Origin: Xylanimonas ulmi
GTDB taxonomy: Bacteria > Actinomycetota > Actinomycetes > Actinomycetales > Cellulomonadaceae
Length of the DNA: 64,000 bases
NCBI RefSeq assembly: GCF_004216535.1
Contig: NZ_SGWX01000001.1
Coordinates: forward strand, 186,001-250,000
Direction: 5' to 3'
Notes under the pieces: model-generated
The model's input: the letters and a program-made list of their open reading frames with translations, nothing else
What the model was told of the DNA's origin: nothing
Database searches by the model: none
Shown: in pieces, positions 43,594 to 52,325 of the stretch
How the letters are laid out: each line of letters begins with the position of its first letter
Numbering within the stretch: the first letter of the stretch is position 1
Position numbers and translations under genes: made by a program

Positions 43594-45147
43594 CTACGCG
43601 GCGGGCGTCAGGGCTGGGCTGACCGCCGCGAGGGGCTCGCCCGTGAGCTCGGGCCGCTCGTCGCTCGGGTCTGCGCGCTGGACTCGGAAGAGCACGAGCG
43701 CGAGCACCGCGAACCCGAGGCTGCCCAGGAACCAGGTGGCCATCGGGCTGACCGGGGATCCCCACCACTCGACCGCCGAGTTGAGGTTGAGCCCGCCCAC
43801 GTCGAGGCCCGTGACGAACCGGCGGATCTGGATGTGGAGGATCACCGCGTGGGCGCCGACGAGGCTGGCGTAGACGAGGGCGCTCTGGCCCGTGCCCAGG
43901 CGAGGCATCCCCCCGCGACATGGCGTCCACAGCGTGGTGGCCATGATCGCGGGGACGAGGGGAGCGACGTACCGGGCCTGCACCTCCAGCCCGACCGGGG
44001 TGCCGGAGAGCTGGAGCACGAGCAGCGGCAGCGCGACGTACACGCCGACCATGCCGAGCAAGGCAACGCCCTTGGGGACGTCGACGACGCGCATCCCGCG
44101 GAACGCGAGCGCTCCGGCGACCAGGACCAGGGGGACCCAGGCGATCGGCGGCACCGGGGTGTCGAGCCAGTTGAGGCTCTCGGTCTGGGCGCCGAGCAGG
44201 AGTGACGGCAGGGCGAAGAGATTGGCGAAGAACAAGTCGCCGTCGCCGGGCCCTTGCGTGCCGTACATGCCCGTCAGCGCGCCGGTCTGGCTCGCCGAGA
44301 GAAAGCCGACGACGCCGATGGCCGTGACGAGGAGGGGCAGGATCCCTGTCCGCACCCGCGCGCGGACCGTCCGGATGTGGAGCGCAACCACTCCCGCCGC
44401 GACGACTCCGAGGTAGGCGCCGGCGTCGGCCCGCGCCGTGGCGGTCAGGACGGCCGCGAGCAGCGCGACCGCCGCCAGGCCGTAGCGTCGGCGCCGATCC
44501 GGCTGGGTCATGAACCCGTGCATGCCGGCCCACGCGACGGCGACCCCCGTGACGGCCCAGCTCGAGGGGTTGATGGAGGCGATCAAGTAGACGCCCAGCG
44601 GGACGGACACGGTCAGAAAGCCGTAGGCGAGCACGCGCCGCGACGCGGGCGGTGAGAGCACGGCGACGGCGGTGAACAGGGCGATCGCCACCAGTCCGTT
44701 CGCGATCCGCATGTTCGTCACGGACTGGGGCACGTCGGGGCCGACGAACCAGTGCATGACGTCGTAGAAGCCGCCGGGGTAGAGGCCGTCGTTGAGGCGG
44801 CTCGCCCAGACCTTGTCGTTGCCGAGCCCGTCCACGCAGGCGCCCGAGTTGTCGGGCTGGAAGGCCGTGCAGAGCGCCGCGGAGACGACCACGTGTGGTG
44901 CGGCGACCTGGGTCTCTCCCTCCTCCCCCACGCGGGTCTCGCAGGATCCGTCGATCGGCATCGGGCACCAGATCGACGTGAGGTGGAAGTCCTCGTCGGG
45001 CGACGATCCGGGGGGCGACGCCGTCGCCCAGGCGACCACGGCGAGGAGCGCGCCCACCACCAGCAGGGCCGACCATGCGGCCGTCCGCAGTCGCGATCGG
45101 CGACGCGCGTCGGTGTCTCCGGGCGTGCGGTGGCGCAGGGGGCTCAT
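43594..45147 (-). CDS. DUF2142 polytopic membrane protein 2 (GT-C-like)
   Basis: 517 residues with about 11 membrane segments. ATG 45147 is set by a TANNNT box 6 nt upstream. ATASPPGSSPDEDFHLTSIWCP follows the first segment with DED at 51-53, then a region with conserved cysteines (CETRVGEEG, ALCTAF and GACVDG), NPSSWAVTGVAVAW, DTPVPPIAW and QARYVAPL. The same order is present in the proteins at 26990-28489 and 50707-52206. Function unknown; an outside-acting polyprenyl-phosphate-dependent glycosyltransferase is inferred. Confidence 0.8.
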   Translation of the reverse strand: MSPLRHRTPGDTDARRRSRLRTAAWSALLVVGALLAVVAWATASPPGSSPDEDFHLTSIWCPMPIDGSCETRVGEEGETQVAAPHVVVSAALCTAFQPDNSGACVDGLGNDKVWASRLNDGLYPGGFYDVMHWFVGPDVPQSVTNMRIANGLVAIALFTAVAVLSPPASRRVLAYGFLTVSVPLGVYLIASINPSSWAVTGVAVAWAGMHGFMTQPDRRRRYGLAAVALLAAVLTATARADAGAYLGVVAAGVVALHIRTVRARVRTGILPLLVTAIGVVGFLSASQTGALTGMYGTQGPGDGDLFFANLFALPSLLLGAQTESLNWLDTPVPPIAWVPLVLVAGALAFRGMRVVDVPKGVALLGMVGVYVALPLLVLQLSGTPVGLEVQARYVAPLVPAIMATTLWTPCRGGMPRLGTGQSALVYASLVGAHAVILHIQIRRFVTGLDVGGLNLNSAVEWWGSPVSPMATWFLGSLGFAVLALVLFRVQRADPSDERPELTGEPLAAVSPALTPAA

Positions 45148-45159
45148 CCCCGCAGGATA
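45148..45159 (-). promoter_or_regulatory. Leaderless promoter of DUF2142 gene 2
   Basis: TATCCT (45159-45154) ends 6 nt before ATG 45147. It touches the terminator stem at 45160. Confidence 0.5.
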
Positions 45160-45211
45160 CCGGCGCGGATCCACCTCACGGCGCGAACGACGGAGGATGG
45201 ATCCGCGCCGG
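45160..45211 (-). terminator. Strong hairpin after the exported-protein operon
   Basis: CCGGCGCGGATCCA (45160-45173) and its exact complement (45198-45211) make a 14-bp perfect stem with a 24-nt loop, 12 nt after the stop at 45224. There is no T-run. The next promoter begins at its far edge. Confidence 0.65.
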
Positions 45212-45223
45212 TCCGTCACCAGA

Positions 45224-47635
45224 TCACGGGACGGCGATGGTGGACGGCCAGCCGATGCTGGGGTGGACGCCGTCGTTCGGGGAGTTGATGAAGTACACGC
45301 GGACGTCCTTGGCGCCAGAGGTCACGGGGACGGTGATGTCGAAGCCGCGGTTGGCGCCGAGGCCGATCGCCGCCTCGACATCGGGCCGGGATCGGTTGGC
45401 GACCCCGGAGCCCGCGTAGACGCCGCCCACGTAGACGTCGACCGCGACGAAGGCGCTGGTGTCCGGGTCGATCGCCCACCCGGCGACCTGCAGGCTGCTC
45501 GACCCGTTCGACGTCGAGAGGCTCACGACGTCAAGGGATCCGAACGGGCCGCGGTTGGGCACGTCGACCGAGGCGCAGCCGAGGGACGCCGTCACACCCG
45601 TCGGGGAGTCGACGGCGGTCGCGCAGACCTGACGTGTGCCCGGCGACGTCTGGGTGGTCAGTGACCAGCCCACGGTCGCGCGGCCGGCGCCCGCGGGGAT
45701 CGGGGACACGGTCGCGGACGCCTTGGCCTGGCCGACGGCGACGCCGTCGACCGCAAGACGCACGGTCACGGGAGTCGTGACGTCGTAGTCCCACGCCCAC
45801 CCGGACGCGACCAGGCGCGCGGGCGCGGTTCCGCTCACGTCCGCTGCCGCGTCGGTGATGGCCCCCGTCGGCGGGGTGTTCGGGACGGTCACGGTGCGGC
45901 ATCCCACCGCAGTCGCGGCTCCGGTGGGCGCGTCGAGGGCGTCGACGCAGATCTGCCGACTCCCGGCCGTCAGGGCGACGGTGGTGTCGAACCCGGTCGC
46001 GTCCCGGACGCCGAGCGCCTTGCCGACGTCGGGACGCGACGCGTCCGCGGTCGCGGTGTGGACGACGGCGCCGTCGACCCGGACCCGCACGCCGATCGGG
46101 GCGGTGGAGTCCGCGTCGTACGCCCAGCCGGCCACCCGGACGTTCTGCGGGCTGGCGGCGTCGACGATGTCGAGCACGCCGATCGGAGTCGCGTTGCGGA
46201 CCGTGACCGTCCGGCACCCGGTCTCGACGTTGAGCCCGGCGGGGACGTTGATCGCGTAGGCGCAGACGCGGTGCGTCCCGTCGCTCGCGCCGAAGGTGGT
46301 CATGAACCCGGAGGTCGCGCCCATCCCCCCAAAGGCGTTCGCGACGTCCTGGCGCGCTCCGTCCGCGACGACACCCTGCGTGATCTTCCCGTCGACATAG
46401 ATGTGCACGGGGATCGGCGACGTCGTGTCGGGGTCGAAGGCCCAACCGCCGACCGTGATGGCGCCAGGTCCGGCCGTCACGACGTCGAGGACCCCGAGCG
46501 GCGTGCGGTTGGTGACCGTGACCGTCGAGCACCCGAGCAACGCGTTGAGGCCGGCGGGGCTGTTGATGGCGTAGGCGCACACGTTGTGCTGGCCGGCTGT
46601 GACGGTGAAGGTGCCGCCATAGCCAGCCCGGGCGTTGCCGTAGATCGCGGCGACGTCCGGACGGGCGCTCGAGGTCATGAGCTGCCCGGCGATCGCGCCA
46701 TCGATGTACACGTGGACCGGGATCGAGCTGACGTCAGGGTCGATCGCCCAGCCGCCCACGTAGATCGTCCCCGGCGTCGTCGCCTGGACCAGGTCCAGGT
46801 TTCCGAACGGAGTCCGGTTGCCCGTCGGCGAGCCGAACCACTGCTTGAAGAAGGTGTGGAAGTTGCGGTTCCCGTAGGACGAGCAGGCGTCTCCCGTCCC
46901 GGTGCCGGCCGCTAGCGCGGCGGCGTTGGGCTGGTAGGGCGTGTAGTTGTAGAGCGACGCCGTCGCTTGGTTCTGGATGTAGACGGGCGACGTCCCGCAC
47001 GAGGCGTTGGGGCTGTAGCGGATGTTGTTCACCGCGCCCGGGCGGTGGGCGTAGGCGTTGGGGTTGGCGGCGTAGCGCTGGAGCTGCTGGGCCGCGGAGT
47101 ACACCTGGTTCGCGAAGCCGGCGTACTGACCGTCGCACACCCCGCCCGCGTTGTCGGGGCAGCCGAACCCAAGCGCCCGGGCGTAGGTCGACGCGGGCTT
47201 GCCCGTCGTCGCCGTGACGAGGCCCTGCTCCTTCTGGAGCGTCACGAGCAGCACCTGCGGATTGATGCCGCAGGCGGCACCCACCTTGCTGATGATGGTG
47301 GCCGCGCTCTCGCCGCTCGCACCGGTGTAGGCGCTCGCGCACAACGCGCTCGCCGGCCGTGTCGGTGTCGTCTCGCGGTAGTCCTTGAGGCAGGTGTTGC
47401 CCGCGGACGGCCTGCAGTTCGCCCCCTGGGTGGCGATGAACTGCGCGACCTGGGCCGCGCTCATGCTGCGCGAGTCGTACATCACGGCGTCGCTGATGAT
47501 GTAGCCCGGGTCGAAGTCGGTGATGGGCGCCGCGGTCGCCGTGCCGGTCGAGAGCACGGCGGTCACGAGCAGCAGCGCGGCGGACAGCGTCGTCGCGAGC
47601 GCCGCGGGAAGGGCGCGCCTTGCTGTCGAAGTCAT
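45224..47635 (-). CDS. Secreted lysozyme-like protein with five GWA-DPD repeats
   Basis: 803 residues. Signal peptide MTSTARRALPAALATTLSAA... cleaved near ATA|AP at residue 36. Residues about 40-270 form a cysteine-rich domain with INPQVLLVTLQKEQGLVT, where the Glu in QKEQG sits like the catalytic Glu of lysozyme/transglycosylase folds, followed by GFGCPDNAGG and HTFFKQWFGSP. Residues about 275-803 hold five copies of a ~100-residue beta module, each with VGGWAFDPD-like, DVYVDG-like, RPDV and VCAYAINSPAG-like motifs ending CxTVTVxN. It is likely a wall- or glycan-associated hydrolase or adhesin. ATG 47635 overlaps the previous stop (ATGA). The lysozyme-like assignment is a judgement from motifs. 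Confidence 0.72.
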   Translation of the reverse strand: MTSTARRALPAALATTLSAALLLVTAVLSTGTATAAPITDFDPGYIISDAVMYDSRSMSAAQVAQFIATQGANCRPSAGNTCLKDYRETTPTRPASALCASAYTGASGESAATIISKVGAACGINPQVLLVTLQKEQGLVTATTGKPASTYARALGFGCPDNAGGVCDGQYAGFANQVYSAAQQLQRYAANPNAYAHRPGAVNNIRYSPNASCGTSPVYIQNQATASLYNYTPYQPNAAALAAGTGTGDACSSYGNRNFHTFFKQWFGSPTGNRTPFGNLDLVQATTPGTIYVGGWAIDPDVSSIPVHVYIDGAIAGQLMTSSARPDVAAIYGNARAGYGGTFTVTAGQHNVCAYAINSPAGLNALLGCSTVTVTNRTPLGVLDVVTAGPGAITVGGWAFDPDTTSPIPVHIYVDGKITQGVVADGARQDVANAFGGMGATSGFMTTFGASDGTHRVCAYAINVPAGLNVETGCRTVTVRNATPIGVLDIVDAASPQNVRVAGWAYDADSTAPIGVRVRVDGAVVHTATADASRPDVGKALGVRDATGFDTTVALTAGSRQICVDALDAPTGAATAVGCRTVTVPNTPPTGAITDAAADVSGTAPARLVASGWAWDYDVTTPVTVRLAVDGVAVGQAKASATVSPIPAGAGRATVGWSLTTQTSPGTRQVCATAVDSPTGVTASLGCASVDVPNRGPFGSLDVVSLSTSNGSSSLQVAGWAIDPDTSAFVAVDVYVGGVYAGSGVANRSRPDVEAAIGLGANRGFDITVPVTSGAKDVRVYFINSPNDGVHPSIGWPSTIAVP

Positions 47636-48225
47636 GGGACCGTCACCGCCACCGAGGACGATTTGCCGCTATGCGTCGCGGACTCGTAGTGGAGCACAGC
47701 CGACCAGGTCCCTGACGACAGGCGCTCACCGGGGACCGTGAGGCCGCCGCACACCGTCGAGGTGACGTCGGGGATGGACGGCGTCTCGACGGTGACCGAC
47801 GGGCTGCCCTCCTTCGTCAACGTCAGCGCGCAGGTGCCCCCGCCGTCGAGCGGGATCGAGAAGCCCGACGCCTCGACGTGCTGAGCCTGCGGCGACCACG
47901 CGAGGTAGCTGAGGGTGACATCGGCGCTCGGCTGTGGAGACGCCTCGTGCGGTGGCGGTGCGGACGCAGGCGCGACGTCGGGCGTGGGCGCCGCTGCGGG
48001 CGACGGCGTTGGCGCGGCGTCCGACGGCGTGCCCGAGGGCGCCGAGGCGGCGCCCGACGCTGACGGGGCGTCGGACGGTGTGTCGCGGGGCGGGGCGGAG
48101 GACGACCCCGCGGCATCCGGTTCGGGGCTTGGGCCGGGCCGGTCGAGCGTGATCGCGTAGCCGACCGCGCCGGCCGCGAGCACGCCGACGGCCACGACCG
48201 CTGCGACGATAACGGGACGTTTCAT
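47632..48225 (-). CDS. Membrane-anchored protein with Pro/Ala/Ser linker
   Basis: 197 residues, no recognised family. Residues 5-27 are a single membrane helix or uncleaved signal. Residues about 30-105 are a low-complexity linker rich in Pro, Ser, Ala and Asp. Residues 106-197 form a small beta domain with two cysteines (GGTCALTLTKEG and TVCGGLTVPGE). ATG 48225 has GAGGAG 6 nt before it. It is the first gene of an operon with the 803-residue secreted protein and may anchor or present it. Confidence 0.65.
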   Translation of the reverse strand: MKRPVIVAAVVAVGVLAAGAVGYAITLDRPGPSPEPDAAGSSSAPPRDTPSDAPSASGAASAPSGTPSDAAPTPSPAAAPTPDVAPASAPPPHEASPQPSADVTLSYLAWSPQAQHVEASGFSIPLDGGGTCALTLTKEGSPSVTVETPSIPDVTSTVCGGLTVPGERLSSGTWSAVLHYESATHSGKSSSVAVTVP

Positions 48226-48251
48226 GACACACTCCTCACCGATGTGGCCTC

Positions 48252-48257
48252 ACCCTA
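48252..48257 (-). promoter_or_regulatory. -10 of the exported-protein operon
   Basis: TAGGGT on the minus strand, about 27 nt before ATG 48225, leaves room for the GAGGAG site. Confidence 0.45.
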
Positions 48258-48382
48258 AGCGAGCGTTCGCGACGGAGGCGGTCGAACCGCGCCAGATCGG
48301 CCCCGATTGGCCTGGAAGGCGCCTTCGCGGACGCGTCGTGCGCGCCTTCGGCGGCCGTGGCTCGACGCGCGTTCGCGGCCAC

Positions 48383-48396
48383 TAGGATCGGCGGCG
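48383..48396 (+). promoter_or_regulatory. Leaderless promoter of the first Wzx gene
   Basis: TAGGAT (48383-48388) ends 8 nt before ATG 48397. Confidence 0.45.
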
Positions 48397-49674
48397 ATGC
48401 TTCGGCGACTTCTCACCCAGACAGACAACCCGGATCGAGCGGGTTTCCTCTGGAACACCATCGTCGGAGTGTGGTTCACGTTCCAGCCGACAGCCATCTC
48501 GTTCGTCATCACCCGAACACTCGGGGCGAGCGAGACCGGGCAGTTCGCCTACGCCGTCGCCCAGGCCTACCTGTTCTGGGGGATCGGGATCTACGGGATG
48601 AGGCGGTACCAGGCGTCGGACGTCGAGTTCCGGTTCACCTTCGGCGAGTACCTCGGCTCGCGTGTGGTCACCACCGCGGCGATGATCCTCGCCGGCCTCG
48701 GCTTCGCCGCCTGGAGCATCGTGCGCGACCCTGGGTCGGCAGACACGATGGCGCTGGTCCTGCTCGTCCTCGCGCTGCGGGCGGTCGACTCGCTCGAGGA
48801 TGTCTATCTCGGCTACTTCCAGCAGATGGGCCGCCTCGACATCGGCTCGAAGGTCTCGGCGTACCGGTCGATCGCGTCCACCATCGTGATCATGCTGGCC
48901 CTCCAGGCAACGCACGACATGCCCCTGGCGATCGGGCTCGGCGTCGTGGTGTCCGTCGTGCTGCTCGCGGTCATGCTGCCCCAGGCGTTCGTGCGGCCCC
49001 TTACGCCGCAGGAGCGCGCCCTGACCTCAGCGCGACTGTGGCGGCTGCTGAGCGCGTGCGCGCCGCTGTTCGTCGCGACCTTCGTGTCCATCTACGTGGC
49101 GAACGCGCCGCGCTACGCGATCAACGCCGCGCTCGACCTGGAGGCGCAGGGGTTCTTCTCCTGGCTGTCGCTTGCGCCGTTCCTGATCACGCTGCTCAGC
49201 ATGGTGATCTACAACCCCGTCATTACGAGGATGGCGGTGCAGTGGACCACGGGAGACCTGCGGACCTTCGTGTCCTGGACGCGGCGGCTCTCGATGCTGA
49301 TCGGAGGCGTCACCGTGGTCACGACCGCGGCCGGGCTCCTGCTGGGCGTCCCGGTGCTCAACGCCATCACCGGATGGGACTTCGGCCCGTATCGGACCGA
49401 GTTGGTCGTTCTGCTGCTCGCCGGAGGGCTGTCCGCATGGGGCGGCCTGTACTCGACGGTGCTGACGATCGTGCGTCGGCAGGGCTGGTTCACGGTGGGT
49501 GTGGTCGCGGCCGCCGCGGTCGGGCTCACCGGCGGCGCCTGGGTCCGGCACGGAGGGCTGCTCGGCGCGAGTTGGCTGTACGTGGCGCTCTTCGCGGTGC
49601 AGTGCGCGGTGTTCGGCGCCGCACTCCAGACGGTGGTGCGTCGGCGACGACTCGAAGGGACCTCGCGTGCGTGA
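48397..49674 (+). CDS. Polysaccharide flippase 1 (Wzx/MATE-like)
   Basis: 425 residues with about 12 membrane segments. ATG 48397 is fixed by the TANNNT box; an upstream in-frame ATG at 48307 lies before the promoter. It starts RAGFLWNTIVGVWFTFQPTAISFVITRTLGASETGQFAYAVAQAY, the RfbX/Wzx opening in which G-A-S-x-x-G-x-F is the usual turn. It would move a lipid-linked repeat unit across the membrane. It overlaps the next GT by 8 nt. Confidence 0.87.
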   Translation: MLRRLLTQTDNPDRAGFLWNTIVGVWFTFQPTAISFVITRTLGASETGQFAYAVAQAYLFWGIGIYGMRRYQASDVEFRFTFGEYLGSRVVTTAAMILAGLGFAAWSIVRDPGSADTMALVLLVLALRAVDSLEDVYLGYFQQMGRLDIGSKVSAYRSIASTIVIMLALQATHDMPLAIGLGVVVSVVLLAVMLPQAFVRPLTPQERALTSARLWRLLSACAPLFVATFVSIYVANAPRYAINAALDLEAQGFFSWLSLAPFLITLLSMVIYNPVITRMAVQWTTGDLRTFVSWTRRLSMLIGGVTVVTTAAGLLLGVPVLNAITGWDFGPYRTELVVLLLAGGLSAWGGLYSTVLTIVRRQGWFTVGVVAAAAVGLTGGAWVRHGGLLGASWLYVALFAVQCAVFGAALQTVVRRRRLEGTSRA

Positions 49675-50716
49675 CACCAGGGCGGCGGCGCCGCGACGGG
49701 TTCTGCACCTGCTGGGGACCAACCAGTTCTCCGGCGCCGAGAACGTGATCGTGACGATGATGGAGCAGTTCCGCGGCTCAGAGGTCGAGATGGTCTACTG
49801 CTCGCCCGACGGCCCCATCCGCGAGGTGCTCACCTCGCGCGGGCTCGCGTTCCTTCCGTTGGCGGGCCTGACGCCGCACCAGGTGCGGTCCGTGCTGCGC
49901 GCACACCGCTTCGACGTCGTGCACGCGCACGACTTCAAAGCGAGCATGGTCGCCGTGCTCGCGGGGTTCGCGGGCGAGATCATCGCCCACATCCATTCGA
50001 ACCCGCGGTTCGTCAAGAGCTGGAACCCGCTCTCCCTCGCGTTCGCCAGCGTGGCCAGGAGGTTCCACCGGGTGGTGTTCGTCTCCGCGGAGGCGACGCG
50101 CGGAACGGTGTTCGCCGGGCTGGTCCGCGACAGGGCGCGGGTCGTGGCGAACGTGGTCGACAGCGAGCGGGTCCGACGGCTCGCCGCCGAACGCGACGTC
50201 GAGCGGCGTGATGTCGTCTTCCTCGGTCGCCTGACCGAGGTCAAGCGGCCGCAGACGGTCATCAGGGCCGTGGCCGGGGCGCGCCGGGCAGTCCCGGAGC
50301 TGACCGCGCGACTCGTCGGTGACGGTGATCTCAGGGCCGCGTGCGAGCGTGAGATCCGCGCGCTCGGCCTGGACGGTGGCGTGAGGCTCGAAGGGTTCCA
50401 GTCCAACCCGTACCCGTTCGTCCGCGCCGCGAGGATCGCGCTCATGCCCTCGACCTACGAGGGCCTCGGCCTCGCGGCGATCGAGGCGCTCGCCCTCGGG
50501 GTTCCCGTGCTCAACAGCGGTGCGGGCGGTCTCGGCGATATGTTCGCGGCCCATCCGGAGTTCATCTGTCGCACCGTCGAGGAGTACGCCGCGCGCCTCG
50601 TCGAGCTCCAGGACCCCGACAGATACTGCGAGCTCCAGGCGGCGTGCGCCGAGATCGTCGCGCCGTACTGCGACCTCGCGCGCTATACCGCCCAGATACG
50701 CGAGCTCTACGCGTGA
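49667..50716 (+). CDS. Glycosyltransferase family 4
   Basis: 349 residues from GTG 49667 with AAGGGA 6 nt upstream. N-terminal half: RVLHLLGTNQFSGAENVIVTMM, the GG/GAE acceptor loop, and VVHAHDFKASMVAVLAG. Donor half: VVFLGRLTEVKRPQTVIRA, LVGDGDLRAACEREI and LMPSTYEGLGLAAIEALALGVPVL (E-x7-E). It follows the Wzx gene. The 3' end overlaps the convergent DUF2142 gene by 10 nt. Confidence 0.9.
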   Translation: MRDTRAAAPRRVLHLLGTNQFSGAENVIVTMMEQFRGSEVEMVYCSPDGPIREVLTSRGLAFLPLAGLTPHQVRSVLRAHRFDVVHAHDFKASMVAVLAGFAGEIIAHIHSNPRFVKSWNPLSLAFASVARRFHRVVFVSAEATRGTVFAGLVRDRARVVANVVDSERVRRLAAERDVERRDVVFLGRLTEVKRPQTVIRAVAGARRAVPELTARLVGDGDLRAACEREIRALGLDGGVRLEGFQSNPYPFVRAARIALMPSTYEGLGLAAIEALALGVPVLNSGAGGLGDMFAAHPEFICRTVEEYAARLVELQDPDRYCELQAACAEIVAPYCDLARYTAQIRELYA

Positions 50717-52206
50717 GCGGCCACGGTGGCGGGCTCGGACCTCTCGGGGCGTGCCACCAGGAAGAGGGCGACCGCGAGCGCGGCGAAGCCGAAGCTGCCC
50801 AGAATCCAAGTGGCCACGGGTGAGACGGGCGACCCCCACCACTCGACGGCGTCGTTGAGATTGACGCCACCCACGTCGAGCCCGGTGACGTAGCGCCGGA
50901 TCTGGGTGTGCAGCACGGCGCTGTGGCCGACGACCATCGCCGCGTAGGCGAGCACGGTCTGGGGCCGGCTCAGACGCGGGATGCCGCGTCGCACCGGGTC
51001 CCAGAGGGCGGCGGTCATGATCGCCGGGAGCAGGGGGGTGAGGTAGCGCGCTTGCACCTCCGTGCCGACATGCGCGCCCGACAGCTGCAGGAGCAGCAGG
51101 GGGAGCGCGGCGTAGACGCCGACGAGACCCAGCAGCGCGACGCGTTTGGGGACGTCGGTGACCCGCAGCCCGAGGAACGCGAGCGCCGCGATGACCAGCA
51201 CGATCGGGACCCAGGTGATCGCGGGCACCGGGGTGTCCACCCAGTTGAGGGGGTCCATCTGCGAGCCGAGCAGCAGCTGCGGCAGTCCCTTGATGTTGGA
51301 GATGAGCAGCGCGCGGTCGCCGAGCTGCGCGTAGCCGCCCATGCCGCTGGTCACCGCCCCGGCTTGGCTCGCGGACGCGAATCCCGCGGCGCCGATGACG
51401 GCGACGGCCGTCGGGAGCGCCGCCAGGCGCAGGCGGCCGCGCACCGCCGTGAAGTGCAGCGCCACGGCGCCGACGGCGATCACGCCGAGGAAGGCGCCGG
51501 CGTCGGCGCGAGCGGTGGCCGCGACGACGGCGGCGCCCACCGCGAGCGCCGCGAGGCCCACGCGGCGCCGACGCTCCGGCTGCGTGAGGTACCCGTGCAG
51601 CGCGGCCCACGCGACCGCGACCCCGGTGATCGCCCAGCTGGAGGGGTTGACGGAGGCGATCAGGTAGACGGCCATCGGGACCGCCACGGTGAGATGGCCG
51701 TAGACCAGCGCGCGGCGCCCCTCGGGCGGGGAGAGCATGGTGACGGCCGCGAAGAGCACGATGGCGAGCAGGCCGTTGACCACGCGCATGATGGTGACGG
51801 ATCTGGCGACGTCGTCGCCGACGAACACGTGCATGACGTCGTAGAAGCCGCCCGGGTACTGGCCGTCATCGAGGCGGTTCGACCACGTCGGGTCCGTCGT
51901 CAGCGTCTTGACACAGGCGCCCGAGTTCTCGGGGTGGAACGCCGTGCAGACCGCCGAGGAGATCACCATCTGCGGCGCCTGGACGGCGGTGTAGCCGTCC
52001 GGGCCGATCTTGGTCTCGCACGCGCGCCCCAGAGGTGTCGGACACCAGATCGATGTGAGGTGAAAGTCTTCATCGGGTGAACTTCCCGGCGGGGAGGCGG
52101 TCGCCCATGCGACGACCACGAGGAGGGCGCCGAGGACGAGCGCGGCAGCGCGCAGAGGCGTGGACGCGTGGTTTCGGGCGCGCGTCAGTCGCCTCAGGGC
52201 ACTCAT
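50707..52206 (-). CDS. DUF2142 polytopic membrane protein 3 (GT-C-like)
   Basis: 499 residues from ATG 52206 (TANNNT box 6 nt upstream; a longer frame to 52308 crosses the divergent promoters). ATASPPGSSPDEDFHLTSIWCP with DED at 45-47, CETKIGPDG, AVCTAFHPENSGACV, NPSSWAITGVAVAW and DTPVPAITW appear in the same order as in its two paralogs. About 11 membrane segments. It is closest in sequence to the protein at 43594-45147. Role inferred as for the others. Confidence 0.8.
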   Translation of the reverse strand: MSALRRLTRARNHASTPLRAAALVLGALLVVVAWATASPPGSSPDEDFHLTSIWCPTPLGRACETKIGPDGYTAVQAPQMVISSAVCTAFHPENSGACVKTLTTDPTWSNRLDDGQYPGGFYDVMHVFVGDDVARSVTIMRVVNGLLAIVLFAAVTMLSPPEGRRALVYGHLTVAVPMAVYLIASVNPSSWAITGVAVAWAALHGYLTQPERRRRVGLAALAVGAAVVAATARADAGAFLGVIAVGAVALHFTAVRGRLRLAALPTAVAVIGAAGFASASQAGAVTSGMGGYAQLGDRALLISNIKGLPQLLLGSQMDPLNWVDTPVPAITWVPIVLVIAALAFLGLRVTDVPKRVALLGLVGVYAALPLLLLQLSGAHVGTEVQARYLTPLLPAIMTAALWDPVRRGIPRLSRPQTVLAYAAMVVGHSAVLHTQIRRYVTGLDVGGVNLNDAVEWWGSPVSPVATWILGSFGFAALAVALFLVARPERSEPATVAAHA

Positions 52207-52218
52207 GCGCACATCGTA
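52207..52218 (-). promoter_or_regulatory. Leaderless promoter of DUF2142 gene 3
   Basis: TACGAT (52218-52213, minus strand) ends 6 nt before ATG 52206. Confidence 0.5.
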
Positions 52219-52288
52219 GTGGCGGGCGCGACGCCGCCCCGGCGGGGCGATCATCAACGGCAAGTGGGTGGTGGCGCCGTCGGCCACT

Positions 52289-52325
52289 GGTGAGTGTTCA
52301 CCAGCCATTCAGGTAGCGTTCACCC
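52289..52325 (+). promoter_or_regulatory. Leaderless lic promoter with operator-like palindrome
   Basis: TAGCGT (52314-52319) ends 6 nt before GTG 52326. Upstream lies the palindrome GGTGA-GTGT-TCACC (52289-52302), and GTTCACC is repeated at 52318-52324, over the -10 and +1 region. The spacing suits an operator; the gene product itself carries a winged-helix domain. Confidence 0.4.

Noticed and set aside
47900-48130. Low-complexity GC tract considered as a tandem repeat or CRISPR-like array
   Set aside because: It encodes the Pro/Ala/Ser linker of the anchored protein; there is no regular spacer-repeat structure.
49778-51610. 610-codon minus-strand frame across a GT4 and DUF2142 gene 3
   Set aside because: It is out of frame with the DUF2142 coding sequence and mostly Arg/Gly/Pro repeats; a composition artefact.
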